From an uncultured bacterium (lineage in GTDB: Bacteria > Cyanobacteriota > Vampirovibrionia > Gastranaerophilales > Gastranaerophilaceae), in contig CADBUY010000005.1 of assembly GCA_902797965.1 (NCBI GenBank), forward strand, positions 43,967 through 107,966: DNA of 64,000 bases, given 5' to 3'. Below the pieces are notes generated by a model. The model was given only the letters and a program-made list of their open reading frames with translations, did not search any database and was not told the DNA's origin. Positions 38,425 through 46,542 of this stretch are shown here, in pieces. How positions within the stretch are numbered: the first letter of the stretch is position 1; each line of letters begins with the position of its first letter. A program made the translations under genes and the position numbers.

Positions 38425-38463
38425 CCCTCGCCCCTTGTGGGAGAGGGGTTAGGGGTGAGGGGA
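38425..38463. repeat. CCCCTC / GAGGGG intergenic hairpin repeat
   Basis: CCCCTCGCCCCTTGTGGGAGAGG-type sequence continuing into GGTTAGGGGTGAGGGG. Related elements lie at 32.96 kb and 44.7 kb. It sits between fabG and a hypothetical gene. Confidence 0.6.
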
Positions 38464-38530
38464 TTATTCCCTCATTTTTTTACTACTATTCCCTTTAAAC
38501 TTATTTTACCATAAAAGTATATCAACGCAA

Positions 38531-39028
38531 TTATGGGTAATTATCAAGTTTATTTCTTCTTTTTCCTTCCCAAATAAATTTGCATGCTCCATAGTATTCA
38601 TAAGAATATAAAAGATATTCTACCTTTGTTCCTGTTGTTTGGTACATATAGCCTAATCTGTATGACTTAATTCGTCCCGAATGTTCTCTTAATGCGTTGG
38701 ATAATTCTTTTAACTTAGCTTCATCAAAATAACAAATCTTATAATCCTGCCATTCGTTTTTGTTTTCTTTTAACCATTGATTATATTGGGTTTTATACTT
38801 GCAAGTTCCGTTTGGCTCTTTGCCTTCGATAATATACTTGTATGTTCCTGTCCAATCAACGTACCAATAAGGTTTACAACTTTCAAAATCATCTATAAAA
38901 TATGGGTCAAAATACGTTGGCATAATATGTTTGCCGTAATGAGTATAACTGTTCCGCGTAACCGCAAAAACAGAGGTTACGCAAAATATAAACAACATTA
39001 AAAAGACAGTTAATCTTATCTTACCCAT
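38531..39028 (-). CDS. Small secreted hypothetical protein
   Basis: A 165-residue protein with a clear Sec signal peptide (LTVFLMLFIFCVTSVFA, cleavage near residue 23). The mature part is rich in Tyr, Trp and Lys and has three cysteines, with no recognised domain. The frame has no strong ribosome site. It is one of several genes lying inside the otherwise conserved fab order, on the same strand as fab. Confidence 0.7.
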   Translation of the reverse strand: MGKIRLTVFLMLFIFCVTSVFAVTRNSYTHYGKHIMPTYFDPYFIDDFESCKPYWYVDWTGTYKYIIEGKEPNGTCKYKTQYNQWLKENKNEWQDYKICYFDEAKLKELSNALREHSGRIKSYRLGYMYQTTGTKVEYLLYSYEYYGACKFIWEGKRRNKLDNYP

Positions 39029-39127
39029 CAGTAGTATTGTAACAAAAATTTTACATTATTACTATCAAGTAGCAAAAAAAATTGAGAGTTGTTTTATGTA
39101 GATGTTACAAGAATAAGGATAAACGAA

Positions 39128-39655
39128 ATGAAAGTATCAATGAAAACAATGATTCCGACTACAATGCTTGCATTATCTGCGATGGCAGTTTCAAGTTGTG
39201 GTAGTAAAGTTAACAATGATGTTAACAATAACCCAAAAAACAAAGTAAAACTTGCATCTTTCGATTCAACCAAAGCAAATTTGCCTATTATAGACGGAAA
39301 CAAAGTTACATACCGTAATACAGATAATGACGTTGTATCAATAAGAGCAGGCTTATTTGAGGAAAATACTTTAGCATTATACAAAGCTATAAACAAATTT
39401 TCTACAAAAGAAAACCCAAATATCACAGAACCGGAAAAATTCTATGCAGAAGTTGAAAAAAATATCCCTAAAAATTCACTCAATGATGTATTACAAGTGC
39501 AAGCCCAAGCTCTGGTTGGCATGCAATGTTCTAATTTATTAGATGAGCTTGTTGATATTTATACAGATGGTGATTCCGAAAAAGGAAAAACAATTACAGT
39601 AAATGAATATACCCAAATGATGGATGCTTGGTCATCTACAGGAGTTAGAGAATAG
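39128..39655 (+). CDS. Putative lipoprotein
   Basis: A 175-residue protein. The start at 39128 follows AAGGAT; the longer frame to 39089 has no site. The signal region ends in VSSC, a lipobox with the lipidated Cys near residue 23. The mature part starts with an Asn/Lys-rich linker and is acidic and helical; no domain is recognised. It is transcribed against the fab direction and ends just before the large inverted repeat. Confidence 0.75.
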   Translation: MKVSMKTMIPTTMLALSAMAVSSCGSKVNNDVNNNPKNKVKLASFDSTKANLPIIDGNKVTYRNTDNDVVSIRAGLFEENTLALYKAINKFSTKENPNITEPEKFYAEVEKNIPKNSLNDVLQVQAQALVGMQCSNLLDELVDIYTDGDSEKGKTITVNEYTQMMDAWSSTGVRE

Positions 39656-39664
39656 CAAACAAAA

Positions 39665-40368
39665 TGCACCGAAATATGCATTTTGGTGCATATAGTTTTT
39701 ATTATTAATTAATAAGAGATGAAAAAATGTTTTCTTATTATATATCCACTTTCTTTAGCCGTAAAGAAAGTGGAAAAAGAAACTCTTGGGACTGGCACTA
39801 CATTCGCTAAACAATTCTAGGGTTCAGCTCAATCGAGTGAACTCAGGACTTTCGGGGGTAAATGTACTCTTTAAAGTTTTTATTTGGAGTTTTTTGCTAG
39901 CAGACATTTACCAACCCGCCTGTCCTTCAAACAGCACTCTCTTTGCTAATGCTTCACCCAGATTGTTTGCTCATTCCGTAATGCCCCAAACCCCCTTAAG
40001 TTTTTATTTAATAAAGTGTATTTTGTTGTTACTAAAGGTAAACAAGCAGAAACCCAAGCATTACGAAGTGAACAATCAATGTTAGTGAGACAATAACAAG
40101 ACAAGTGCTGTTTGAGGGATTGGCAGGTTGATAAATGGAAGAATACATTTTTCTTTTAGTTTTTAATTTCCATAGCCATTTATCCCTGAAAATCCCGAGT
40201 TCACTTGTTCAGGTCGAACTGTACAATTGATTAGTGAACGGAGTATAGCTTGGGGAGTTTCTTTTCGTCATTTTCTTTGCGGTCAAAGAAAATGACATAT
40301 AAAATAATAAAACTATATTTTTATTTGAAACTTAAATTTTTATGCACCAAAATGCATATTTTGGTGCG
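39665..40368. repeat. ~700-nt imperfect inverted repeat (fold-back element)
   Basis: No gene lies here. The left half (from 39665) and the reverse complement of the right half (back from 40368) are related over most of their ~350-nt length. Paired blocks include the end hairpins TGCACC...GGTGCA (39665-39690 and 40343-40368), inner hairpins at 39746-39773 and 40267-40296 and the following AAAAGAAACTC. Further in are matching stretches ending GTGAACTC, CAAACAGCACT and CGTAATGC. The inner hairpins keep perfect stems although two base pairs differ between arms (C-G versus T-A), which points to selection on the folded form. It sits between a lipoprotein gene and fabD. A fold-back transposon remnant or a structured RNA is possible. 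Confidence 0.75.
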
Positions 40369-40369
40369 T

Positions 40370-41317
40370 TTACACTTCTGCTAACTGTTCTTTGAGAGCT
40401 GAAATAGTATTTTCTAAAGATGCTTTATCAAATACATTATATACAGCTGCCTCAGGTGCGATTTTTTTATTTAAACCTGCAAGAACTTTCCCCGGTCCGA
40501 TTTCAATAAATGTATCAACTCCTTCTTCAACCATCTTTTGAATAGTTTGAGTCCAATGTACTGATGAATAAATCTGTTTAGGCATCTTCGCTCTAAAATC
40601 TTCAGCAGAAGTTGTAAGTTCAGCATCAACATTTGTGATAACAGGAATTGATGAATCATTCAAATCAGCATCTTCAATAAATTCAGAAAATACCGCTCCA
40701 GCTTCTTGCATGAATTTTGAATGGAATGCACCTGAAACAGCAAGCGGAACAACTCGTCTTGCACCGTTTGCCAAAATATAATCGCCTGCAGCTTTTACTG
40801 CATTCTCATCCCCTGTAATAACCACTTGCGCCGGAGAATTGTAGTTTGCTACATCAACGTAACCAACTTTTGAACCCTCAGCTAATCCTGCTTTTAAGAC
40901 TTCTTCACTTGCATTAAGAATAGCAGCCATACTTCCGCCTTTAGTTGCTCCCATAAGGTCAGCACGTTTTTGGATAAGTTTTAGAGTTGTCTCTAAACTC
41001 ATTACACCAGCAGTAAACATGGCGCAATACTCACCCAAACTGTGTCCTGCTGTATAATCGGGGTAAATGTTCAATTCGGTTCTGAGTGCTTCCATAAGTG
41101 CTATTGATGTTGTTACAATACAAGGTTGCGTATTAACAGTTTGTTTCAAATCTTCTTCCGGACCTTCAAAACAAAGTTTTGTAATACTTTTGCCTAAAGT
41201 TTTATCCGCTAAATCATAAACATTTTTAGCTGATTCATAGTTTTCATAAATATCTTTTCCCATACCAACGGCTTGTGAGCCTTGCCCCGGGAATAAAAAT
41301 GCTATTTTTTTTGTCAT
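40370..41317 (-). CDS. fabD: Malonyl-CoA-ACP transacylase
   Basis: A 315-residue transacylase that loads malonyl onto ACP. Visible motifs are the N-terminal FPGQGSQAVGMG, the catalytic serine in GHSLGEYCA (Ser near 93) and the histidine in SGAFHSKFM (near 202). The stop lies just inside the end of the fold-back element. Upstream, toward fabH, a 386-bp spacer and a small + strand gene interrupt the fab order. Confidence 0.96.
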   Translation of the reverse strand: MTKKIAFLFPGQGSQAVGMGKDIYENYESAKNVYDLADKTLGKSITKLCFEGPEEDLKQTVNTQPCIVTTSIALMEALRTELNIYPDYTAGHSLGEYCAMFTAGVMSLETTLKLIQKRADLMGATKGGSMAAILNASEEVLKAGLAEGSKVGYVDVANYNSPAQVVITGDENAVKAAGDYILANGARRVVPLAVSGAFHSKFMQEAGAVFSEFIEDADLNDSSIPVITNVDAELTTSAEDFRAKMPKQIYSSVHWTQTIQKMVEEGVDTFIEIGPGKVLAGLNKKIAPEAAVYNVFDKASLENTISALKEQLAEV

Positions 41318-41703
41318 AATATTTATTCTCCCTATATTATTATTTTTGTTTACTACCTATTAATTTTATTTTGAATCTTTTAAGAACACCGGATATTTTT
41401 TTCAATAACTATATCTACCAAAGATATTCTTATAATATCCGTATCTTCTCTCTACGTCATATTCTAAAATATTCTTAAAATTATTGCGTTTTACACTATT
41501 TCCTATACTAATTCTTTCTATATATTTAGCCCCATGCACATCTTATTCCAAATAATACTTATGATATAGTATAACAACATTTCCCTAATTATATCATTAA
41601 AATAAAGATTTATTTATATTTCTTTACACATTCTTGACTTTAACTTTCGTTGAAAATAAAATCAAAAAAAGTGTTTTAATTGTGTTTATAAAAAGGGGGT
41701 ATT
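41318..41703. promoter_or_regulatory. AT-rich spacer with promoter of the 83-residue gene
   Basis: The 386-bp spacer is AT-rich with no coding frame. It contains TTGACT (41635-41640), a 17-bp spacer and TAAAAT (41658-41663) directed rightward, then an AAGGGGG site before the ATG at 41704. I see nothing else with confidence in the leftward half. Confidence 0.6.
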
Positions 41704-41955
41704 ATGAAAGTAAATGCAATCAATAATTATAACTATAATCAAAGATTTAACAGAAACAATGCAGCTCAAACTAACTTTAGAGGCGCTAAGGGAGCTTTAA
41801 TTGGTGGAGCATTAGGCGGTGGAACTACAGCTGCCGGAGTGGCTGCCCTAACAGGTCCAATTGGCTTATCAGTGTTTGCAGGATACATAGTAGTAAATGG
41901 ATTGATAGGCGCACTTGCAGGTCATTTAGCACAAAGTGAAAGCAAAAATAAATAA
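41704..41955 (+). CDS. Small glycine-rich membrane protein with NFRG motif
   Basis: An 83-residue protein. It starts MKVNAINNYN and has TNFRGAKGAL at about residues 28-37, the shared F-x-G signature. The rest is a glycine/alanine-rich double hairpin of hydrophobic segments (ALIGGALGGGTTAAG and TGPIGLSVFAGYIVVNGLIGALAG). This resembles glycine-zipper membrane proteins and bacteriocin-like peptides, but no leader cleavage site or immunity gene is visible. It has its own promoter and terminator. Confidence 0.7.
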   Translation: MKVNAINNYNYNQRFNRNNAAQTNFRGAKGALIGGALGGGTTAAGVAALTGPIGLSVFAGYIVVNGLIGALAGHLAQSESKNK

Positions 41956-41967
41956 AATTTAGTTTAC

Positions 41968-42009
41968 AAAAAAGGAATTTGAATATTAGAGTTTCAAATT
42001 CCTTTTTTT
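41968..42009. terminator. Bidirectional terminator
   Basis: AAAAAAGGAATTTGAA (41968-41983) pairs with TTCAAATTCCTTTTTT (41993-42008); both flanks suit a terminator for the 83-residue gene and, in reverse, for fabH. Confidence 0.88.
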
Positions 42010-42018
42010 ATTTTTTAA

Positions 42019-43032
42019 TTAACAAATTCCTTGTCTTAATCTTACAACAGCTGCCCCCCAGGTCATGCCGGCACCAAATCCGCAAAGAACTGCTGTTGAA
42101 CTCAGTTTAATTTTTCCTTGTTCAACTCCTTCTACTAAAGCTATAGGAATAGAAGCAGCTGATGTATTGCCATAATATTTAATATTTGAGATTACTTTAT
42201 CATCCGAATATTTTAAACGACTTTGTATAGCTTCTATAATTCTCTGATTTGCCTGATGAGGTATTAAATAATCAATCTCATCTGATGTCATGCCTGATTG
42301 TTCAATACAATCGACAACATAGTTCGGAACGGTAGAAACAGCAAATTTGTAAACTTCTTTACCGTTCATGTGAATAACACCGTCACCTACTTCATCAGCT
42401 TGTTCAACAAGCGGACAGTTATGAGCCGGCATGTTTGTATAAATCATTTGCCCGATAGAACCATTAGCGCTTATGTTTATTGAAAGAATGTCGTCAATTC
42501 CGTCGTCAGACGCAGTTACAACCATAGCACCTGCGCCATCTCCAAACAGAATAGAGGTTCCTCTGTCTTCCCAATTTGTTATTCTTGAATTGTTATCCGC
42601 AGCAACAATCAAAATAGTTTTATAAGCCCCTATTCCGATAAACCCTCTTGCAACTTGTATTGCATAAATTAAACCTGAACAAGCTGCTGTCATATCAAAA
42701 GCGGGAATTGTTTTTTCTATACCTAATTTAGCCTGTAAAGTACAGGCTAAAGTCGGATATAATTGAGGCGGAACGGATGCTGCTGATATTATACAATCTA
42801 TATCGTTTACATTTATTTTAGCCTTTTCAATAGCTTTTTTAGCAGCGTCAAACCCCAAATCTATTGCCGTTTCATTTCCTGAAACAACTCTTCTTTCCTT
42901 AATACCTGTTCTTGTATAAATCCATTCATCAGATGTTTCATATAATTTTGTTAAATCTTCATTTGTTATAACCGTTTTTGGAACCGAATAACCGACTCCT
43001 GCAATTTTTAACGGTATAAAATTATTCCCCAT
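42019..43032 (-). CDS. fabH: 3-oxoacyl-ACP synthase III
   Basis: A 337-residue KAS III that starts fatty-acid synthesis from acetyl-CoA and malonyl-ACP. The active-site Cys lies in TAACSGLIYA, His in IPHQANQR, and Asn in YGNTSAAS. It follows plsX after a 100-bp spacer, the usual order. Confidence 0.97.
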   Translation of the reverse strand: MGNNFIPLKIAGVGYSVPKTVITNEDLTKLYETSDEWIYTRTGIKERRVVSGNETAIDLGFDAAKKAIEKAKINVNDIDCIISAASVPPQLYPTLACTLQAKLGIEKTIPAFDMTAACSGLIYAIQVARGFIGIGAYKTILIVAADNNSRITNWEDRGTSILFGDGAGAMVVTASDDGIDDILSINISANGSIGQMIYTNMPAHNCPLVEQADEVGDGVIHMNGKEVYKFAVSTVPNYVVDCIEQSGMTSDEIDYLIPHQANQRIIEAIQSRLKYSDDKVISNIKYYGNTSAASIPIALVEGVEQGKIKLSSTAVLCGFGAGMTWGAAVVRLRQGIC

Positions 43033-43132
43033 TATACTTCCCTCTTAAAATATTTTTCTTAATTATAACATAAATAAAGAAGTCAGCTATATAACCGACT
43101 TCTTTATTCAAAACTTAATTTTATATTCAATA

Positions 43133-44188
43133 TTAATTATCTAAACTTTCTGCAATCTTTTGGTTAACTTGAGTTTCTACGGCTTCTTTTGCTACACGAA
43201 CAGCATTTTTAATTGCATAAGCTTTACTTCTTCCGTGTGAAATAACAGTGATACCTTTAACACCAAGAAGAAGCATGCCTCCAAATTCTTCATAGTTGAT
43301 TCTTTCATATATTCTTCTCAAGAACGGTTTTGCAAGAGCGCCAACTATCATACCAATAAAGTCTGATTTGAATTGACTCTTAATCATTTTAAATAGCATT
43401 GAGGCAGTACCCTCTGTAACTTTGAGAACAACGTTTCCGACAAAACCGTCACAAACAACTATGTCGCAATGATTCAGGAATAATTCTCGACCCTCAACAT
43501 TACCCATAAAGTTAAATCTTTCTTTTTCTTCTTCAAGAAGTGTATATGTACTTTGAGCCAGTTCATTACCTTTTCCGGCTTCTTCACCGATATTAACAAC
43601 GCCTGTTTTAGGATTTTCAATATCCAAAACATTCTTTGCAAAAATTCTGCCCATAATAGCAAACTGTCTGAGCATTTGTGGAGTACAATTAGAATTTGCA
43701 CCACCATCAATTACTACAACAGGTTTTTTCATAGTAGGAAGTGTTACAGCTATTGCAGGTCTGTCTATACCTGGGATTCTACCTAATCCAAACAAACTTG
43801 CTGCCATAGCTGCACCTGTTGAACCTGCTGCAACTAAAGCCTCTGAGCTTCCTGTTGCTACAGAATTTACTGTTAGCACGATTGAAGAATTTTTCTTTTT
43901 ACGAATAGCTTGCCCAGGAGCTTCGCCCATTTCAATAATCTCTGATGCGTGGGTAATCTTGATATCAAGAGATTTTACGTCAACTCTTATGTGTTTGTTT
44001 TTCCCTATTTTTCCGCAAGGTGACCAAAAACCGTCTTTTTCTATTTTTTCCAGACAATCTTCGATGATATCTTGTTTTCCAACCAACTCAAGAGCAACAC
44101 CATATTCTGCAGCTGCCCAAACAGCACCTGCAACAATCTCAAACGGTGCGTGATCTCCCCCCATTGCATCTATAGCTATTCTTGTCAT
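43133..44188 (-). CDS. plsX: Phosphate acyltransferase
   Basis: A 351-residue PlsX. It makes acyl-phosphate from acyl-ACP, the donor for PlsY in phosphatidic acid synthesis. The N-terminal IAIDAMGGDHAP and the GSTGAAMA, DGGANSNC and DGFVGNVVLK segments are diagnostic. It lies between rpmF and fabH, the classical arrangement. The gap to rpmF is filled by a GTGAATCG hairpin. Confidence 0.97.
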   Translation of the reverse strand: MTRIAIDAMGGDHAPFEIVAGAVWAAAEYGVALELVGKQDIIEDCLEKIEKDGFWSPCGKIGKNKHIRVDVKSLDIKITHASEIIEMGEAPGQAIRKKKNSSIVLTVNSVATGSSEALVAAGSTGAAMAASLFGLGRIPGIDRPAIAVTLPTMKKPVVVIDGGANSNCTPQMLRQFAIMGRIFAKNVLDIENPKTGVVNIGEEAGKGNELAQSTYTLLEEEKERFNFMGNVEGRELFLNHCDIVVCDGFVGNVVLKVTEGTASMLFKMIKSQFKSDFIGMIVGALAKPFLRRIYERINYEEFGGMLLLGVKGITVISHGRSKAYAIKNAVRVAKEAVETQVNQKIAESLDN

Positions 44189-44211
44189 CTAAACTCTATC
44201 CCCTTTTTCGT

Positions 44212-44282
44212 TATTCGTGACCTGTGAATCGTGAATCGGTTATAACTACGATTCACGGCTCACTATTTACGATTCACGACTA
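44212..44282. repeat. GTGAATCG / CGATTCAC hairpin repeat, copy 2
   Basis: GTGACC-TGTGAATCGTGAATCG faces CGATTCACGGCTCAC and CGATTCACGAC across a short loop. It is related to the hairpin at 37.2 kb, and both lie within the fab/plsX region. Confidence 0.7.
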
Positions 44283-44283
44283 A

Positions 44284-44640
44284 TTATTCTGCTTTATCTT
44301 CAGTTGTTTCTTCTTTTACTTCTTCAGCTTTTTCTTCAACAACTTCTGCTTTAGCTTCTTCTACAATTTCTGCTTTTGGAGCTTCTTCAACCGGAGCTTC
44401 TTCTTTAGCTTTCTTTGCAGATTTTTTAGCTTTCTTTTCTTCTTTAACTTCTGTTGCTGCTGCTTGATCTTTTAATCTAACCGGTTTTCCTTTGTAAGTT
44501 CCGCAAGCTGTGCAAACTGTGTGAGCTAAAACTGCTTGACCGCAATTTGGACAAGTTGTTAAAGTCGGCTTTGTAGCCTTCCAATTTGATCTTCTTTTTC
44601 CTTGAGCGCTATGCCCTGTTCTTTTCTTTGGTACTGCCAT
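44284..44640 (-). CDS. rpmF: Ribosomal protein L32 with long low-complexity tail
   Basis: Residues 1-58 are a normal bL32 (AVPKKRTGHSAQGKRRSNW and the zinc ribbon CPNC and CTAC). A further ~60 residues of alternating Lys/Glu/Ala/Val (KKAKEEAP, EEAKAEVVEEK) follow before the stop, doubling the usual length of about 60. The reading frame is continuous, so it is not a frameshift of the core. The tail should be flexible and highly charged on the ribosome surface. Confidence 0.94.
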   Translation of the reverse strand: MAVPKKRTGHSAQGKRRSNWKATKPTLTTCPNCGQAVLAHTVCTACGTYKGKPVRLKDQAAATEVKEEKKAKKSAKKAKEEAPVEEAPKAEIVEEAKAEVVEEKAEEVKEETTEDKAE

Positions 44641-44702
44641 TTTCCTTTTCCTTCTATTTCTGTCGGATTGGTAAATCCGACCTACTACTTATATTTTCTA
44701 GT

Positions 44703-44740
44703 ATTCCCTCTCTAGGGAGAGGGTTAGGGAGAGGGTCTTT
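44703..44740. repeat. CCCTCTC / GAGAGGG intergenic hairpin repeat
   Basis: CCCTCTCTAGGGAGAGGGTTAGGGAGAGGGTC-type sequence with nested inverted repeats, between rpmF and the DUF177 gene. It resembles the elements at 32.96 and 38.4 kb. Confidence 0.6.
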
Positions 44741-44741
44741 A

Positions 44742-45239
44742 TTACCCTTCCTTTTCTATCTTTATATTCTTAAAGATATCCATTCTACTATCGTGAGGTT
44801 TTATATCATCTTCTGATACAAATAATCCCTCATTACAATTTATACCACAAACCTTTTTATTTGGTAAAGCTAATATTACAGATTGATACAAAAGGTCATA
44901 AACATCTATTTCTTCCGCACCCTCTAAATCCGTCACAAACTGACCGTTAGAGAGTTCTACATCTGCTCCGTACTCATCAAGCAAAGTTTTTTTTGCAAAT
45001 GTTTCATCTATATCAAAATCAAGATTCTGAACAAATTTATTAAGACATCTGTCACATTCAAGGGTAACTTTGCCATCTGCATGTCCTCTTGCTTCAATAA
45101 AATCACCCATTGCCCTGAATTCAAGTTCTGCTGATAAATGGCATTCCTCAAGTTCTTTGATATCATCATCAAACTCAAACTCTAAAATTCCTTCATCTTC
45201 GATATCGGATATGCTAACTTTCCACTTTCCATTTTCCAT
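44742..45239 (-). CDS. DUF177 (YceD) family protein
   Basis: A 165-residue DUF177 protein. Conserved features are GKVTLECDRCLNKF (the CxxC motif near residues 69-72) and later CGINCNEGL. The family is linked to 23S rRNA/ribosome maturation and almost always sits upstream of rpmF, as here. The start at 45239 is preferred since it lies 11 bases after the stop of the upstream gene; the longer frame would overlap that gene by 58 bases. Confidence 0.85.
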   Translation of the reverse strand: MENGKWKVSISDIEDEGILEFEFDDDIKELEECHLSAELEFRAMGDFIEARGHADGKVTLECDRCLNKFVQNLDFDIDETFAKKTLLDEYGADVELSNGQFVTDLEGAEEIDVYDLLYQSVILALPNKKVCGINCNEGLFVSEDDIKPHDSRMDIFKNIKIEKEG

Positions 45240-45250
45240 TTTTAACCAGC

Positions 45251-45508
45251 CTACATATATGGTTCTTCTTGCAGCACAAGTCCTGCAATCTGAGTCGATA
45301 CGAAACAAAGCTTTTTAATTGGTCCCATAGGTTCTTTTTCAACCAAAACAGGAGTCGGACTTTTCATAAGCTGTTTTAATTCTGCATAAACCGCTTGCGG
45401 ATTATCAAAATACATTACAACAGGTGTTGCAGAGCCTTTTAAGAACAGAATCACTGCTTGTCTTGTTTTCTGAGGTCCTTGAGGCATGTTATTAAATTGT
45501 TGAACCAT
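45251..45508 (-). CDS. Small conserved-looking hypothetical protein
   Basis: An 85-residue protein of unrecognised family. It starts MVQQFNNMPQGP, with a VILFLKGSATPVVMYFDNP strand-loop and a C-terminal CFVSTQIAGLVLQEEP. It is compact with no membrane segment and looks like a small alpha/beta domain. AAGGAGAGA lies before the ATG. It is the first gene of a leftward run to DUF177, rpmF and plsX and may be expressed with them. Confidence 0.6.
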   Translation of the reverse strand: MVQQFNNMPQGPQKTRQAVILFLKGSATPVVMYFDNPQAVYAELKQLMKSPTPVLVEKEPMGPIKKLCFVSTQIAGLVLQEEPYM

Positions 45509-45558
45509 ATCTCTCTCCTTTATTTTTTTACTTTCCTATTATAATATAAAAGTGAGCA

Positions 45559-45567
45559 GGGGTAAAT
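45559..45567 (+). promoter_or_regulatory. GGGGTAAAT element before tsaC
   Basis: A copy of the recurrent nonamer, 14 bases beyond a TATAAT box (45540-45545) and four bases before the tsaC ATG. It may overlap the ribosome site. Confidence 0.4.
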
Positions 45568-45570
45568 AAT

Positions 45571-46149
45571 ATGGATTATAATAAAATAAATGAAATACTC
45601 AAAAATGATGGCGTTATAGCTTTTGTAACAGACACAGTTTGGGGATTGGGTTGTCTTCCGAACAGCGAAAAAGCAGTTAGAAAGATTTATGAGATTAAAC
45701 ACAGAGAAGCAAAAAAACCGCTTATTTTAATGAGCTATGATATTTATCCCCTTTTTGATTACGTTTCTCAGCCAATAGAAAAAGAAGCGCAAAGATTAAT
45801 TAAAAAATATTTCCCCGGAGCACTTACGCTTGTACTTGATAAATCAGACAACACGCCCGATTATATGACATCAAGCCTTCCGACAGTCGGCATAAGAGTA
45901 CCGGATAATGCAACTTTCTCAAATATTTGCAAAAATATTGATGGTCACGTTCTTGCAACCACAAGCGCAAATATTTCAGGAGAATCGCCTGCTTTGACCT
46001 ACGAAGAAGCGGTTGCATATATAGGTGATAAAGTAGATTTAGTCATAGAAAGTAACGGCGAAAAAGCGCAAGGGAGAGCTTCAACTGTTGCCGGATTTAA
46101 AGATGGTAAACCAATCATTTACCGCCAAGGTGAAGTTGAGATTGTGTAA
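45571..46149 (+). CDS. L-threonylcarbamoyladenylate synthase (YrdC/Sua5 type)
   Basis: A 192-residue YrdC-fold protein (FVTDTVWGLGCLPNSEKAVRKIYEIK; KKPLILM; ATTSANISGE). It makes the threonylcarbamoyl-AMP used to form t6A37 in ANN-decoding tRNAs. It is the short TsaC-like form without the Sua5 C-terminal domain. The partner genes tsaB, tsaD and tsaE are not in view. It is divergent from the DUF177 run. Confidence 0.9.
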   Translation: MDYNKINEILKNDGVIAFVTDTVWGLGCLPNSEKAVRKIYEIKHREAKKPLILMSYDIYPLFDYVSQPIEKEAQRLIKKYFPGALTLVLDKSDNTPDYMTSSLPTVGIRVPDNATFSNICKNIDGHVLATTSANISGESPALTYEEAVAYIGDKVDLVIESNGEKAQGRASTVAGFKDGKPIIYRQGEVEIV

Positions 46150-46198
46150 TATTTTGAAAACTTGAAAAAAATAAATAAGTACGTTAAAATGTGTACAT

Positions 46199-46249
46199 AA
46201 GGAAGAAGTGCACAGCACTCTGAATACTGTACACTTCCCACTGTTCCTT
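46199..46249 (-). promoter_or_regulatory. Long hairpin after the hydrophobic peptide frame
   Basis: AAGGAAGAAGTGCACAG (46199-46215) pairs with CTGTACACTTC...GTTCCTT (46227-46249) apart from a short internal bulge. It starts at the stop codon of the 24-residue frame. Seen in the leftward transcript it would be a stable 3' structure, with only a weak T-tract after it. Confidence 0.55.
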
Positions 46250-46322
46250 ATAGAGCAGATAAAGAACAAAATAGTAGTAACACAATAACTGTTGCTACTA
46301 TTTTTATTAGTATCTTTAGCAA
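46248..46322 (-). CDS. Putative type I toxin-like 24-residue membrane peptide
   Basis: TTG start at 46322 with a perfect AAAGGAGGTG site (46328-46337) at ideal spacing. The product MLKILIKIVATVIVLLLFCS plus SLAL-type end is one hydrophobic helix after two lysines. Its core (VIVLLLF...SLSA) resembles the E. coli IbsC type I toxin. An extended -10 (TGG-TATAAT on this strand, 46403-46411) lies upstream and a long hairpin directly downstream. Type I toxins depolarise membranes and are silenced by antisense RNA. No antisense gene can be proved, but rightward transcription from the tsaC side would cross it. It is equally possible that it is a leader peptide. Confidence 0.5.
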   Translation of the reverse strand: MLKILIKIVATVIVLLLFCSLSAL

Positions 46323-46402
46323 CTCTGCACCTCCTTTCCATACCTTTGTCCACTATACTATTGTGTGTAGGAAGGGGCACTGAAACTGTGTTTCCACTAT
46401 TT

Positions 46403-46411
46403 ATTATACCA
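46403..46411 (-). promoter_or_regulatory. Extended -10 promoter for the peptide frame
   Basis: On the minus strand TGG-TATAAT is a textbook extended -10. Transcription would start near 46396, giving a ~75-base leader. No good -35 is seen. Confidence 0.5.
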
Positions 46412-46542
46412 TTAAGTTGCTTTAATTAGTTATGCTTTGCTCCACAAATTTTACATGTTCATAAAAAGGGTATTGTTAGGGTAGAAACCCCAACCAACAA
46501 CTATATATTTACCTCTTACAGCCTGTTTCAACAATATATTAA

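Noticed and set aside
39786..40085. 99-residue + strand frame inside the fold-back element
   Set aside because: No ribosome site, its sequence follows the inverted repeat across both arms, and it looks like no known protein. Treated as chance.
41704..41955. Bacteriocin (glycine-zipper) gene
   Set aside because: The hydrophobic glycine-rich body is suggestive, but there is no double-glycine leader, immunity or export gene; kept as a membrane protein of unknown role.
46081..46380. 99-residue minus frame overlapping the hydrophobic peptide
   Set aside because: It runs through the tsaC coding end and the long hairpin, is rich in Cys and Ser at random, and lacks support; the 24-residue frame with a perfect site is preferred.
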